Numbered from the stretch's first letter, positions 26,736 to 36,680 are shown. The stretch is 64,000 bases of DNA from Iodobacter fluviatilis (GCF_900451195.1 NZ_UGHR01000001.1:868001-932000), one strand, 5' to 3'. A program made the numbers and translations. Notes: generated by a model from the sequence alone, not told the origin.

Positions 26736-27629
26736 ATGACATCAGATTTTAAAAGCTGGATGCAAGACGTCCAGTCCCGTATGGAGCAGACGCTCGCGGC
26801 TGTTTTGCCTCTTCAGGATCACATTCCACCTCAGTTACATGCTGCCATGCGCTATTCCGTGCTGGATGGTGGCAAACGTGTCCGTCCCCTGCTGGCTTTT
26901 GCCGCAGGCGCTGTAGTGGATGCATCTCCTGAGCGCTTGCAATATGCGGGCGCAGCCGTTGAGTTAATTCATGCCTATTCTCTTGTGCATGATGATATGC
27001 CAGCTATGGATAATGATGTGCTGCGCCGTGGCAAGCCAACCTGTCATATCGCATTTGGCGAAGCTTCTGCCTTATTGGCGGGTGATGCACTACAAACGGC
27101 GGCATTTGATGTACTGAGCTCATATACGCTGGCCGATGCGCCAACTGATCAGCTTAAAATGATCAATATTCTGGCCCGTGCCTCAGGCAGTATGGGGATG
27201 TGCGGTGGTCAGGGGATTGATCTGTACAGTGTAGGACAGGCACTAAGCCTTCCCGAGCTGGAACAAATGCATGGTTTAAAAACTGGTGCTTTGATTCGCG
27301 CCGCGGTCCTGCTGGGCTCCTATTGTGGTACCGCCATCAGCGACGAGGAGCGTGCCCGCTTGGATGATTACGCACAATGTATTGGTCTTGCATTTCAGGT
27401 GGTTGATGATGTGCTGGATGAAGAAGCTGATTCGGCCACTCTTGGCAAAACAGCAGGTAAAGATGCGGCTAATAATAAACCCACCTATGTTTCCCTGCTT
27501 GGCTTAGCGGCGGCTAAGCAAAAAGCGGCGGAGCTTAAATCCCAGGCACTGGCGGCGATTGAGCCCTTTGGTGAAAAAGCCCGTGGTTTGGTGTTCTTGG
27601 CCGATTTTATTGTGGAACGCGCTAACTAA
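26736..27629 (+). CDS. ispA: Farnesyl (geranyl) diphosphate synthase
   Basis: Condenses dimethylallyl and geranyl diphosphate with isopentenyl diphosphate to farnesyl diphosphate for quinone, undecaprenol and haem O side chains. The 297-residue trans-prenyltransferase has GGKRVRPLL, the first Asp-rich motif [11 protein letters not shown] (about residues 83-93) and the second [11 protein letters not shown] (about 222-232). The ATG directly follows the xseB stop, and its own TAA overlaps the dxs ATG (TAATG), so translation is tightly coupled. Confidence 0.96.
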   Translation: MTSDFKSWMQDVQSRMEQTLAAVLPLQDHIPPQLHAAMRYSVLDGGKRVRPLLAFAAGAVVDASPERLQYAGAAVELIHAYSLVHDDMPAMDNDVLRRGKPTCHIAFGEASALLAGDALQTAAFDVLSSYTLADAPTDQLKMINILARASGSMGMCGGQGIDLYSVGQALSLPELEQMHGLKTGALIRAAVLLGSYCGTAISDEERARLDDYAQCIGLAFQVVDDVLDEEADSATLGKTAGKDAANNKPTYVSLLGLAAAKQKAAELKSQALAAIEPFGEKARGLVFLADFIVERAN

Positions 27630-29491
27630 TGAAGAAACTCGAGATGAGTTATCCCCTGCTTGATAAGGTGTCTTGTCCGCTGGAGCTTAAAAAATTGGCC
27701 AAAGCCGATTTGCCTCAGCTTGCCAATGAATTGCGCAACTACCTGCTTGATTCTGTCAGCCAGACCGGTGGGCACTTTGCTTCTAATCTGGGCGCGCTGG
27801 AGCTGACCGTCGCGCTGCATTATGTATTTGATACCCCGCACGATCGCCTAGTTTGGGATGTGGGCCACCAAAGCTACCCGCATAAAATCTTAACGGGCCG
27901 TCGTGCACAAATGCATACCATGCGCAAACAGCATGGTCTTGCGGGTTTTCCAAAGCGTGAAGAAAGCGAGTACGACACATTTGGCGTGGGGCATTCCAGC
28001 ACGTCGATTGGGGCGGCACTGGGTTTTGCCGAAGCCGCTAAGCTGAAGGGCGAAGACCGTCACGCCATTGCGGTGATTGGCGATGGCGCAATGACCGCTG
28101 GCCAGGCCTTTGAAGCACTGAATAATGCAGGCCACAGGGATGTGAATTTACTGGTGGTGCTGAACGACAATGAAATGTCGATTTCCCCCAATGTGGGCGC
28201 ACTGACCAATTATTTATCTAAATTATTATCGAGCAAATTTTATAACGGCATCCGCAGCAAATCTGCACGGGTGCTGGAAGCCGTGCCGCCACTTAAAGAG
28301 CTGGCAAAAAAAGGTGAAGAGCATGTGAAAAGCATGCTGACGCCCGGCACCATGTTTGAGCAATTTGGCTTTAATTATATCGGCCCAATTGATGGCCATG
28401 ATTTAGATACGCTGATTACCACGCTGGCTAATATCAAGCAGCTTAAAGGCCCGCAGTTTTTGCATGTGGTCACACGTAAAGGTGAAGGCTATAAAAAAGC
28501 CGTTGCCGATCCGGTGAAATACCATGCAGTAACGCCGTTTGAAAAAGAAGACGGTATGCAAGGCGCGAAGGCAGCCAAAGTCAGCTACACCAAGGTGTTT
28601 GGTGATTGGTTGTGCGATATGGCTAAAATGGATAAACGCTTACTGGGTATTACTCCAGCCATGCGTGAAGGCTCGGGTTTGGTGCGTTTTGAGCAGGAAA
28701 ACCCGGATCGTTATTTTGATGTGGGCATTGCTGAACAACACGCAGTGACCTTTGCAGGTGGTCTTGCCTGTGAAGGCTTAAAACCCGTAGTGGCGATTTA
28801 TTCCACCTTCTTGCAACGCGCGTATGATCAGCTGATTCATGATGTGGCCCTGCAAAATTTACCCGTTTTGTTTGCGATTGATCGTGCTGGCCAGGTAGGG
28901 GCAGATGGCCCGACGCATGCCGGATCATTCGATCTGTCCTATCTGCGCTGTATTCCCAATATGGTGGTGCTGACGCCATCGGACGAAAACGAATGCCGTC
29001 AGATGCTCTACACCGCATTCTTGCACGAAGGCCCAAGCGCAGTGCGCTACCCTCGTGGCACGGGGCCTGGTGTTGAGGTGCAAAGCGAAATGACCGCCAT
29101 CCCTATGGGCTGTGCAGAAGTGCGCCGCCGGGGCAGCAAGATCGCCATCCTAGCATTTGGCCCGGTGTTGGCCGCTGCTTTAGATGCGGGCGATGCTTTA
29201 AATGCAACTGTCGTTAATATGCGCTTTGTTAAGCCGCTTGATATCAGCCTGATTGCTGAATTAGCTGCCAGCCATGATTATCTGGTGACGGTTGAAGAAG
29301 GCGCCATTATGGGCGGAGCAGGCTCTGCTGTGCTTGAAAGCCTGATGGCGCAGGATGTATGCAAGCCTGTTTTGCAGATGGGTTTTCCTGATCGCTATGT
29401 CGAGCATGCTGATCAGAATGTGCAGCTGGCTGAATGCGGGCTGGATGCGGCAGGTATTGAGGCGGGTATCCGGCAGCGCTGGGCGCTTTAA
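27629..29491 (+). CDS. dxs: 1-deoxy-D-xylulose-5-phosphate synthase
   Basis: Thiamine-diphosphate enzyme joining pyruvate and glyceraldehyde-3-phosphate to DXP, the first step of the MEP isoprenoid route and a precursor for thiamine and pyridoxal. Its substrates are the two products of the Eda aldolase. The 620-residue length is normal. Seen are [19 protein letters not shown], the TPP/Mg site [20 protein letters not shown], the catalytic Glu in [31 protein letters not shown] and RYPRGTGPG. Start is ATG 27629 overlapping the ispA stop. A terminator follows 17 bp after the stop. Confidence 0.97.
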   Translation: MKKLEMSYPLLDKVSCPLELKKLAKADLPQLANELRNYLLDSVSQTGGHFASNLGALELTVALHYVFDTPHDRLVWDVGHQSYPHKILTGRRAQMHTMRKQHGLAGFPKREESEYDTFGVGHSSTSIGAALGFAEAAKLKGEDRHAIAVIGDGAMTAGQAFEALNNAGHRDVNLLVVLNDNEMSISPNVGALTNYLSKLLSSKFYNGIRSKSARVLEAVPPLKELAKKGEEHVKSMLTPGTMFEQFGFNYIGPIDGHDLDTLITTLANIKQLKGPQFLHVVTRKGEGYKKAVADPVKYHAVTPFEKEDGMQGAKAAKVSYTKVFGDWLCDMAKMDKRLLGITPAMREGSGLVRFEQENPDRYFDVGIAEQHAVTFAGGLACEGLKPVVAIYSTFLQRAYDQLIHDVALQNLPVLFAIDRAGQVGADGPTHAGSFDLSYLRCIPNMVVLTPSDENECRQMLYTAFLHEGPSAVRYPRGTGPGVEVQSEMTAIPMGCAEVRRRGSKIAILAFGPVLAAALDAGDALNATVVNMRFVKPLDISLIAELAASHDYLVTVEEGAIMGGAGSAVLESLMAQDVCKPVLQMGFPDRYVEHADQNVQLAECGLDAAGIEAGIRQRWAL

Positions 29492-29508
29492 GCGTGCGGT
29501 ACTGAAAT

Positions 29509-29537
29509 AAAAAAACGAGGCGATGCCTCGTTTTTTT
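29509..29537 (+). terminator. Terminator of the xseB-ispA-dxs operon
   Basis: AAAAAAACGAGGC (29509-29521), GAT loop, GCCTCGTTTTTTT (29525-29537); perfect 13-bp stem with T run. Confidence 0.92.
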
Positions 29538-29726
29538 ATTCACGGTTAATATCAGTGATGCAGGCTTAGCTGCAAATTGATTCTTGTTTTCATATATGTT
29601 TTTTACAGATATGCCGGATGATTTTTGCAATAAATGCTGAAATTGTTGTTTTATAGGCCGGCGTTGCTTAATTTATGATTTAAATATCCTAAGCTAATAA
29701 GGTCTCATTAGCGAATTCTGAAAACA

Positions 29727-31022
29727 ATGCAAAATTCTTTAGCTCATGTGTCAGAGCTGCCTGAAGAAACGCCTCACTATTTGCGTGCCGTGACTCAGAT
29801 GGGTGATTCCAGAGAGGTCACCGCCAACCAGGATATCTTTACCCAGGAAGGCATTCTCTTACTGGCCAAAGGATCGCGGATTAACAGCAATCAGTTTGAT
29901 CTGCTTGCTCGGCATAAATTATCTATTTCTATTGATCAGAGCCTGTTGGTCCAGAATGCTGTGAATGCGGATCAGCTGTCTGCGGATGCGGCAAAAATTC
30001 TGGCAGAAGATCTCTTTTTAGCCCGTATGGTGGTTAAGGCTGGTGGCGTATTGATGGTCAGGCAGGCATTAGCGCAGCTGGCTTTGCCCTCACCGGTTCA
30101 ATTTAGGCTGACCGTCATGAAAGAGCAGCGGCCTAATCTGTTTGAGCATGTGATACGGGTGAGTATTTGGTGTCATGCTCTGGCTCAGCAAACTAAATTG
30201 CCTGAGATTTACCGTGATCAACTACTGCTTGCTGCCATTTGCCATGATATGGGTGAGATGCATACTGATCCGGAGCTGCTCACTTCGGGTCATAGCGTTA
30301 CCATGATTGAGCGCTGTTATTTGCATGTGCATCCTATTACCAGTTATCTGGTGGTGTCTAAGGTTGATGATTTTTCTGGCATGGCTGCTCAAGCGATTTT
30401 GCATCACCATGAAAGGCTGGATGGCAGCGGTTATCCCTATGGTTTGCAAAAAGAAAGAATCCATCCGCTTTCACAATATATCGCCGTGGCAGATACGGCG
30501 GACGCCATTTTGCGGCGCTTTGATTTACTTCGTTTACAGATCTCATTTGCGCTGAATAAAACACGTTTTGATGCCCGGCTGATTAAAGCACTCAGAGAGT
30601 TAGTGCACGATCTGCCATTTGATTCGCAGCTGGCTTGTAAGAGCGGTGAAGCCAGCCTGCAACTGCATCATATTGCTGACTTATTAGAGGGCTGGCTGGC
30701 ATTGCACGCGATGTTGTGTGTGCAGATGAAAGCAGGTGCGGCTCAAAACTCACCTATAGGCTTTTTATTTGAGCGTATGGATGGGGTGCATTCTCTGGTT
30801 TTACAAATGGGATTTAACCCGGACGATCTTCATGGCATGCAGACGCTGGCCCAGGAGGACCCTGGTTTACAGCAGCAGTTGCAAACCATGCTCAATGAAA
30901 TGGAATGGATATTGAATGAGATGGCCAATGAAATTGAACGGCGCTCGCCATTATCTGATGGTATACCTCCCAATATGTTTGAAGAATTAGTGCAGCAATT
31001 GCGTGAAATCCGCGCCCCTTAA
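29727..31022 (+). CDS. HD-GYP-type phosphohydrolase, first tandem copy
   Basis: A 431-residue cytoplasmic protein without receiver or membrane segments. The central HD-GYP-like domain (about 135-270) contains ICHDMGEMHTDPELL (HD at 173-174), HVHPITSY, HHHERLDGSGYP (227-237) and YIAVADTADAIL. HD-GYP enzymes hydrolyse c-di-GMP. Here the usual HDxGK has Glu instead of Lys and HPxxG has Ser, so activity or substrate may differ. The N-terminal 110 residues (SELPEETPHYLRAVTQMGD, DQDIF-like NQDIFTQEGILLLAKGSRI) form an accessory domain; the C-terminus is a long helical extension ending NEMANEIERRSP. It is 109 bp before a closely related copy, probably a local duplication. Confidence 0.88.
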   Translation: MQNSLAHVSELPEETPHYLRAVTQMGDSREVTANQDIFTQEGILLLAKGSRINSNQFDLLARHKLSISIDQSLLVQNAVNADQLSADAAKILAEDLFLARMVVKAGGVLMVRQALAQLALPSPVQFRLTVMKEQRPNLFEHVIRVSIWCHALAQQTKLPEIYRDQLLLAAICHDMGEMHTDPELLTSGHSVTMIERCYLHVHPITSYLVVSKVDDFSGMAAQAILHHHERLDGSGYPYGLQKERIHPLSQYIAVADTADAILRRFDLLRLQISFALNKTRFDARLIKALRELVHDLPFDSQLACKSGEASLQLHHIADLLEGWLALHAMLCVQMKAGAAQNSPIGFLFERMDGVHSLVLQMGFNPDDLHGMQTLAQEDPGLQQQLQTMLNEMEWILNEMANEIERRSPLSDGIPPNMFEELVQQLREIRAP

Positions 31023-31131
31023 TACTATTTTATTAATAAGTACTGATGGTTTTTCTTATTTAATTATATTTATTGAGGTCTGATGGATATGGTTATATTT
31101 ATTTTCTTGAGTCTTCCGGCTTTAAGGCGCA

Positions 31132-32424
31132 ATGATGTTGCCTGATCCGCTCTCCCAACTCGCTGAGCTTCCCGAAGAAAACCCTCACTATATTCGCGCA
31201 GCGACGAAAATGGGCGATAAGCGTGATGTGATCGCTGATCAGGATATCTTTGCTGAAAATGGCATGAAGTTATTGGCAAAGGGGGCGAAGATCAGCAGCC
31301 ATCAGTTTGATTTGCTGACAAGGCATAAATTATCTACTCCGCTTGATCAGGCCTTGGCCACTGATAAACCAGTTGATGGCCAGCAACTGGCTTTTGAAGC
31401 GGGAAAAATTATCGAGAAAGATGCGCTGATTGCAAAAATAGTCAGCAGGTCGGGTGATGTGCTGGCGATTAAGCATCAGCTTGCTCTGCTTGTTTTACCC
31501 CCACCGATTCAATTTCGGCTGACTGTAATGCATGATCAGCGCCCAAGTTTGTTTGCACATGCACTTAGAAATTGCATCGTTTCTTACTCGCTGGCACAAC
31601 AGCTGAAATTATCTGACGCCGATAAGACAGCATTAACGCTGGCCGCTTTATGCCATGATTTGGGTGAGATGCATACTGACCCGGAGCTGTTGACCTCCGG
31701 GCATGTCATTACGCCGCAAGAGCGCCGTTATATTCATGTGCATCCGATTACCAGCTACATGGTGGTGCATACATTTCCAGCGTTTTCTGCCGCAGCCTGC
31801 CATGCCATTTTGCAGCATCACGAGCGGCTGGATGGAAGTGGCTATCCCTATGGTTTGCGTAAGGAGGCGATTAGCCGTTTAGCCCAGATTATTGCCATTG
31901 CTGACGTAAGCGATGCGGTATTACACCGCTTTGATTTAAAAAGACTGGATGCGCTGTTTACCTTGCTGCGTTCCCGTTTTGACCCTCCTGCGGTTAAGGC
32001 TTTAAGAGACTTATTAGGCTCGATGAGCAGTGAAGAGCATCAGGCTGTGGTGGTTAGGGATACCTCTGTGCAATTAGCGCATATTGCGGATTTTCTTCAA
32101 TCATGGCTGGCATTACATGCCATGCTGGAAGGCCAAATCAATGAAGGGGCGAGCCTCGATTCACCGCTTGGTTTTTTATTTGAGCGAATGGAGAGTATTC
32201 GTGCGCTGATTGTTCAGGCTGGCTTAAATCCAGACGATGTACAGGCGGTGCAGGCCTATGGGCTGGAAGACCCGGAAATGCTGGCTGAATTACAAGCTAT
32301 GCTGAGTGAAATGGAATGGATGCTCTTTGATCTTGCCAATGAAATAGAGCGCCGTTCTCCCGCTCTGGATGGCATATCGCAAGAAGCATTAAAGGATTTG
32401 GTCTTTCATTTGCGGGAAATTTAA
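31132..32424 (+). CDS. HD-GYP-type phosphohydrolase, second tandem copy
   Basis: A 430-residue paralogue of the preceding gene over its whole length. Shared blocks are AELPEENPHYIRAATKMGDKR, DQDIFAENGMKLLAKGAKI, LCHDLGEMHTDPELLTSGH, HVHPITSYMVV, QHHERLDGSGYPYGL, PLGFLFERMES and EIERRSP. It has the same Lys-to-Glu change in HDxGK. The first metal ligands, HD and HHE, and the GYP loop are intact, so hydrolase activity is possible. The two copies could have diverged in regulation or form heterodimers. An ATG pair lies at 31132/31135; either may be used. Its stop overlaps that of the convergent MocR gene by 4 bp. Confidence 0.88.
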   Translation: MMLPDPLSQLAELPEENPHYIRAATKMGDKRDVIADQDIFAENGMKLLAKGAKISSHQFDLLTRHKLSTPLDQALATDKPVDGQQLAFEAGKIIEKDALIAKIVSRSGDVLAIKHQLALLVLPPPIQFRLTVMHDQRPSLFAHALRNCIVSYSLAQQLKLSDADKTALTLAALCHDLGEMHTDPELLTSGHVITPQERRYIHVHPITSYMVVHTFPAFSAAACHAILQHHERLDGSGYPYGLRKEAISRLAQIIAIADVSDAVLHRFDLKRLDALFTLLRSRFDPPAVKALRDLLGSMSSEEHQAVVVRDTSVQLAHIADFLQSWLALHAMLEGQINEGASLDSPLGFLFERMESIRALIVQAGLNPDDVQAVQAYGLEDPEMLAELQAMLSEMEWMLFDLANEIERRSPALDGISQEALKDLVFHLREI

Positions 32425-33863
32425 GCAGGATGAGGGGTGTTCAGGCTGCTTATTTCATGAATGAGGTGGCCTAAGCTTTGTAACGCACGATCAATGTCCG
32501 GGCTGAACGGCCAGCCGCAATTAATCCGAATAAAGTGCTCAAAGCGATTTGAATTAGAAAACATCAGCCCGGGCGCAATTAAAATTCCTCTTCTTAGCGC
32601 AGCATCAAAAACTCGTCTAGATGATAGTTGCTCGGGTAATTCCACCCACAGTGCTAGCCCACCATCGGGCACATTTAGCCGCGTACCAACTGGAAAATAA
32701 CGGGCAATCGCCTCGGCGGTGCGTTCTCGCTGGGTTTTGAGCGTGCTGCGCAGCTTGCGCAAATGTCGATCGTAAGCGCTGGAGCCCATATATTCGGCGG
32801 CAGCAATTTGCGACCATGCCTCGTTATCACGGGTTTGCGCGTACTTCAGCATTTCAATCCGCGCCTGCCAGCGCCCGCCACTCATCCAGCCCAAGCGCAT
32901 GCCGGGTGCTAAAATCTTATGCAGCGATGCGCAATAAATCACATTTCCGGTTTGATCACGCGCTTTTAGGGCGCGCAGCGGAATATCGTCGTTGATCAGC
33001 TCGCTATAGGTATCGTCTTCGATTAACGGAATCGCCTGCGCTTCGCAGAGTGCCACCAGCCGGTCTTTATGTGCCTCGGGCATGATGCTGCCCAGCGGGT
33101 TTTGTAAATGCGGCACCACCACCACGGCTTTGATATTGTTGTAGGTCTGGCAGGCCAGCTCTAGTGCTTCAATGGATATACCGGTTTGCGGGCTGGTGGG
33201 GATTTCAATGGCACGCAGGCCTAGGCTTTCCAAAACTTGCAGCAGGCCATAAAAGGTGGGCGATTCAACCGCAATGGTGTCACCTGGCTGAGCAACGGCC
33301 CGCAGCGCCAGATTAAGCGCCTCAATGCAGCCGTGGGTAATTAACACCTCATCAGGTGACATCAGCACGCCCATCCGCATTGCGCGCTTAGCCAGCACGG
33401 CCCTAAATGCCGGATGGCCTTTATTGGGAACGGCGCTGACAAATAAATCGGGATTTTGCTTAATGGCCCGAATCGCTGCATTTTTAAGTGCTTCGCCGGG
33501 GTAAAGGTCAGGCGAGCAGCGGGCTACAGAGAAATTATGCTGTATCGCCTGCTGCCTGCCACGGGCAATAAAATCAGATACACGGGCATGAATCCCTACA
33601 TATTGGGCCTGATCAATCTCCAGCCTTGGCTCTGTCACCGGTTTGATACGCATTCTCTGGCGGACAAAATAGCCGGAGCGGGGCTTTGCCTCCAGATAGC
33701 CATCGGTTTCAAGCTGACGGCACAGTTGCAAGGCGGTAGAAAGGCTGATGCCATGCAGGCGCATTAGCTCCCGCAAAGAAGGCATGCGCTCGCCCACTTT
33801 TAGCGTGCCAGAGACAATGGCACTGAGATAATGCGCAGCCCAGCGCTGATAAAGGTAATCCAT
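32421..33863 (-). CDS. MocR-type regulator (GntR helix-turn-helix fused to aminotransferase domain)
   Basis: A 480-residue PLP-dependent transcription factor. The N-terminal GntR winged helix is at about 1-75 (GERMPSLRELMRLHGISLSTALQLCRQLETDGYLE). A fold-type I aminotransferase domain runs from about 110 to the end, with the PLP Lys in ASLHKILAPGMRLGW and the VPHLQNPLG and DDTYSELI segments typical of MocR. Such proteins sense amino acids, PLP or amines and regulate a nearby, often divergent, gene. Here the divergent neighbours encode DUF2917 and DUF2798 proteins. ATG 33863 is preferred over longer starts (33893, 33944) because GGAGG lies 5 nt upstream of it. The target effector is unknown. 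Confidence 0.9.
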   Translation of the reverse strand: MDYLYQRWAAHYLSAIVSGTLKVGERMPSLRELMRLHGISLSTALQLCRQLETDGYLEAKPRSGYFVRQRMRIKPVTEPRLEIDQAQYVGIHARVSDFIARGRQQAIQHNFSVARCSPDLYPGEALKNAAIRAIKQNPDLFVSAVPNKGHPAFRAVLAKRAMRMGVLMSPDEVLITHGCIEALNLALRAVAQPGDTIAVESPTFYGLLQVLESLGLRAIEIPTSPQTGISIEALELACQTYNNIKAVVVVPHLQNPLGSIMPEAHKDRLVALCEAQAIPLIEDDTYSELINDDIPLRALKARDQTGNVIYCASLHKILAPGMRLGWMSGGRWQARIEMLKYAQTRDNEAWSQIAAAEYMGSSAYDRHLRKLRSTLKTQRERTAEAIARYFPVGTRLNVPDGGLALWVELPEQLSSRRVFDAALRRGILIAPGLMFSNSNRFEHFIRINCGWPFSPDIDRALQSLGHLIHEISSLNTPHPA

Positions 33864-34057
33864 AAACGCCTCCGCCTGTTGTGGGGGAATCATGCGGTAA
33901 CAGCGTGTTTTTACATAGATATAGATCGCAATAAACCACACCATAACAGATTAAAAAAATCACCACTGCTGCGTAGCAGATGGTCGTTTCTTGTCGCTGT
34001 TTTTACACCTTGCTGCTCATTAAGATGGTTTGCATCAAAAATCGGTGGGGCAAGGCG

Positions 34058-34345
34058 ATGGAAAAGCGGCAAGTGTTACGAAAAGGGCAGGTGTTGCGTG
34101 GCTATTTTAGAGCAGGCACGCGGATTATTGTGCTGCGGGGTAAGCTGCATCTTCAATACGCGCCGCATTATATGGGAGAGTGTTTATTACAGCAGACCCA
34201 GGTATTGTTTGAAGGCGAGTGTGAGTTGATTGAGGAAGCGGGCAGGGTGAGCCTAGCTGGTGACGAGGCAGAAATACACATCATTGATACATCGCCTGTG
34301 CGTCGCTGGGCTTGGAAAATCCAAGCATTATTGGCTGGATTTTAA
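34058..34345 (+). CDS. Small DUF2917-like protein
   Basis: A 95-residue protein, MEKRQVLRKGQVLRGYFRAG, with beta-rich alternation (RIIVLRGKLHLQY, TQVLFEGECELIEEAGRVSL, DEAEIHIID) ending ALLAGF. The small beta-sandwich look, start with a Lys/Arg-rich GxxL motif, and its place divergent from a MocR regulator fit DUF2917 proteins of betaproteobacteria; function is unknown. ATG 34058 is chosen because the family starts near this point; in-frame ATGs further up (34025, 33980) have no better ribosome site and would add a Cys-rich non-conserved leader. It is probably regulated by the MocR protein. Confidence 0.6.
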   Translation: MEKRQVLRKGQVLRGYFRAGTRIIVLRGKLHLQYAPHYMGECLLQQTQVLFEGECELIEEAGRVSLAGDEAEIHIIDTSPVRRWAWKIQALLAGF

Positions 34346-34573
34346 GCTTGAACTTACTTGCCGCTTTATATATGATGATTTCGTAAGTCATCTCTTGATT
34401 TACCGTAAGCGTTTACGTCAATCAACGCGCTAAAGCCGCCGGATATTTCCGGTGCTTGTTTTTTGCTGCTGAATATAAGAGTTTTTTTCTTCTTATGAGC
34501 GTTTTTCCCTTGGGTAAGGGCTAAGACGCATTGCTGCAAAAAGGCGCTTGTTTGTCCGGCTTATGGAGTGACT

Positions 34574-34840
34574 ATGAAATCATCAAATCCTTCCGCTCGT
34601 CGCCGATTGGGCTTTATTCCCGCTAGGCACGCCAATTTAGTTATGCCGTTTTTACTCTCTGTTTTAATGACTTGCGTTGTTTCATTAATCAGCACTTTGC
34701 GTGGTGTGGGTTTTACATCTAGGCTGTTTGATCTTTGGCCCAGCGCTTGGGGCTTATCTTGGCTGGTGGCTTTTCCTACCCTGCTCTTGGTTTTGCCCCT
34801 AGTAAAAAAGTTGACCGCTCTGCTGATTGATCAGGGCTAA
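34574..34840 (+). CDS. DUF2798 family small membrane protein
   Basis: An 88-residue protein with two transmembrane helices, MPFLLSVLMTCVVSLISTLRG and WGLSWLVAFPTLLLVLPLVKKL. The pattern PARHANLVMPFLLSVLMTC plus AWGLSWLVAFPTLLLVLPLV is typical of DUF2798. Its function is unknown. The ATG at 34574 follows GGAG by 5 nt; the GTG at 34568 overlaps that ribosome site and is rejected. A small CCGGA/TCCGG hairpin with T run (34439-34459) between the DUF2917 gene and this one suggests separate transcription. Confidence 0.82.
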   Translation: MKSSNPSARRRLGFIPARHANLVMPFLLSVLMTCVVSLISTLRGVGFTSRLFDLWPSAWGLSWLVAFPTLLLVLPLVKKLTALLIDQG

Positions 34841-35246
34841 GCCTAGTCATGTGGCTTTGAGCTACAGCCATTTAATCTGCGTTTTTTGATTTACTCACAG
34901 GCCCCACTTTTGCCCAGCAGGGGCCTGTGTTATGAAATTTAAGCTTATCCCCGCCCTGCGCGAACAAGCCTGTGCACGCCCTGTGGACAAGTCAGGCAAG
35001 TCATTGCTCCGGCAGGTTTTTTTTGTATTGCGTATTTTTTAAGCAGTATTTGCCGTTTATCCAAGAATTGATCCAGCAAGTCCGTGGATGGCTTGTGGAT
35101 AAGCTAATTAAGCTGCTGTTTTCAGTGTGTTTTTTATGCCTGATTAAAAAATAGGCAAAAAGACCGTGCTATAATCGCGTTTTTTTACAATCTGCATGGC
35201 AGCCATTTGCTTGGTTTACTGCAGGCGCTTATAAGATCGGATCATC
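34841..35246. other. Spacer with inverted repeat and DnaA-box-like 9-mers
   Basis: No gene is convincing here. A 10-bp perfect inverted repeat CACAGGCCCC/GGGGCCTGTG (34896-34905, 34920-34929) follows DUF2798 without a T run. Within the next 180 bp there are one perfect DnaA box, TGTGGATAA (35094-35102), and a one-mismatch box, TGTGGACAA (34982-34990), plus weaker TTATCC-containing 9-mers near 34944 and 35057. A TATAAT-like GCTATAATCG near 35168-35177 is a good -10 for trhP. Confidence 0.4.
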
Positions 35247-36617
35247 ATGAAAGCCCCAGAACTTCTTCTTCCCGCTGGCACTTTGGATAAAATGCGCGCC
35301 GCTTATGATTTCGGTGCAGACGCGGTCTATGCCGGCCAGCCACGCTACTCACTGCGTGCCCGTAATAATGAATTTAAGCTCGAGCAAATTGGCCAAGGGA
35401 TTATCGAGGCGCATCAGCGTGGCAAGAAGTTCTTTGTAGCCAGCAATATTTTGCCGCATAACGCCAAGGTTAAAACCTACCTCGCTGATATGGAGCCGGT
35501 GATTGCCATGAAGCCCGATGCGCTGATTATGGCCGACCCGGGCCTGATCATGATGGTGCGGGAAAAATGGCCTGAGCAGGTGATCCACCTGTCGGTGCAA
35601 GCCAATACTGTGAATTACGCCGGGGTGAAATTCTGGAAATCACTTGGCCTTGAACGGGTGATTTTATCCCGTGAGCTAAGCCTCGATGAAGTGGAAGAAA
35701 TTCGCCAGCTTTGCCCGGATATGGAGCTGGAAGTCTTTGTTCACGGCGCACTCTGCATTGCCTATTCTGGCCGCTGCCTCTTATCGGGCTACTTTAACCA
35801 CCGCGATCCTAATCAGGGCACTTGCACCAATGCCTGTCGCTGGGATTACAAAATGAATGACACGGTGGAAGACGATGCTGGGGATGTTAAACCGCAGGTG
35901 ATTCAGTTTGATTTTAATAAGGCCATGGAAGACGCTAATCAGAGCTTTGCCGCCTGTGGTGGTGCTGAGCGCCATCCTCAAGCGGATAAAACCTATCTGA
36001 TCGCCGAGCAAAGCCGCCCAGATGAGCTAATGCCGATTATGGAAGACGAGCACGGCACCTATATTATGAATTCCAAAGATCTGCGTGCGGTGCAGCATAT
36101 CGAACGCCTGACTAAGATCGGCGTGGATTCGCTCAAGATTGAAGGCCGGACCAAATCGCTCTATTACGTGGCACGTACCGCTCAGGTTTACCGTCAGGCA
36201 ATTGATGATGCGGTGGCAGGGCGTCCATTTAACCCGGCTCTCTTGGCTGATCTGGATGGCCTGGCCAACCGTGGTTACACCGATGGCTTTTACCAGCGCC
36301 ATTACACTCACGAAGCGCAAAACTATCTGGATGGCCATTCCAAATCCAAGCAAAGCCAGTTTGTGGGCGAGGTGCTGAGTGTGCAAGATGGCTGGGCGAA
36401 GATCGAGGTGAAAAACCGTTTTGCCGTAGGCGATCAGCTGGAAATTATTCACCCAAGTGGCAACCGGATTATCACTCTGGCCGAAATGCGCGATAAGAGC
36501 GGCAATCCTTGCGAAGTTGCTGCAGGCAATGGGGTGAAAATCTCGATTCCTATGGAAGCCGGTTTTGAAAAGGCACTGATTTCACGCTTGTTTACCAGCG
36601 ACGAAATAGCTGCTTGA
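35247..36617 (+). CDS. trhP: tRNA 5-hydroxyuridine modification protein TrhP (YegQ, U32 peptidase family)
   Basis: A 456-residue U32-family protein. It opens MKAPELLLPAGTLDKMRAAYDFGADAVYAGQPRYSLRARNN across the conserved TIM-barrel start. It contains the cluster-binding region HGALCIAYSGRCLLSGYFNHRDPNQGTCTNACRW with its conserved Cys residues and the IEGRTKSLYYVART block, and ends with a small beta domain. The YegQ/TrhP group, in E. coli a prephenate-dependent pathway protein, hydroxylates U34 of tRNAs to ho5U, a step towards cmo5U. Fe-S binding by the Cys set is inferred from family work. It is monocistronic and shares a terminator with the convergent response-regulator gene. Confidence 0.92.
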   Translation: MKAPELLLPAGTLDKMRAAYDFGADAVYAGQPRYSLRARNNEFKLEQIGQGIIEAHQRGKKFFVASNILPHNAKVKTYLADMEPVIAMKPDALIMADPGLIMMVREKWPEQVIHLSVQANTVNYAGVKFWKSLGLERVILSRELSLDEVEEIRQLCPDMELEVFVHGALCIAYSGRCLLSGYFNHRDPNQGTCTNACRWDYKMNDTVEDDAGDVKPQVIQFDFNKAMEDANQSFAACGGAERHPQADKTYLIAEQSRPDELMPIMEDEHGTYIMNSKDLRAVQHIERLTKIGVDSLKIEGRTKSLYYVARTAQVYRQAIDDAVAGRPFNPALLADLDGLANRGYTDGFYQRHYTHEAQNYLDGHSKSKQSQFVGEVLSVQDGWAKIEVKNRFAVGDQLEIIHPSGNRIITLAEMRDKSGNPCEVAAGNGVKISIPMEAGFEKALISRLFTSDEIAA

Positions 36618-36639
36618 TCTTGACTGAAAAGCGGTAAAT

Positions 36640-36680
36640 AAAACAGGGTGCTAAGCGTTGGCTAAGCACCCTGTTTTTTT
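36640..36680. terminator. Bidirectional terminator between trhP and response regulator
   Basis: AAAACAGGGTGCT (36640-36652) pairs with AGCACCCTGTTTT (36665-36677), followed by more T; loop of 12 nt can add AGC/GCT. The response-regulator stop codon lies inside the structure at 36662-36664. Confidence 0.9.

Noticed and set aside
34896..34929. 10-bp inverted repeat after the DUF2798 gene as an intrinsic terminator
   Set aside because: The loop is 14 nt and no T run follows on either strand; reported only as an inverted repeat.
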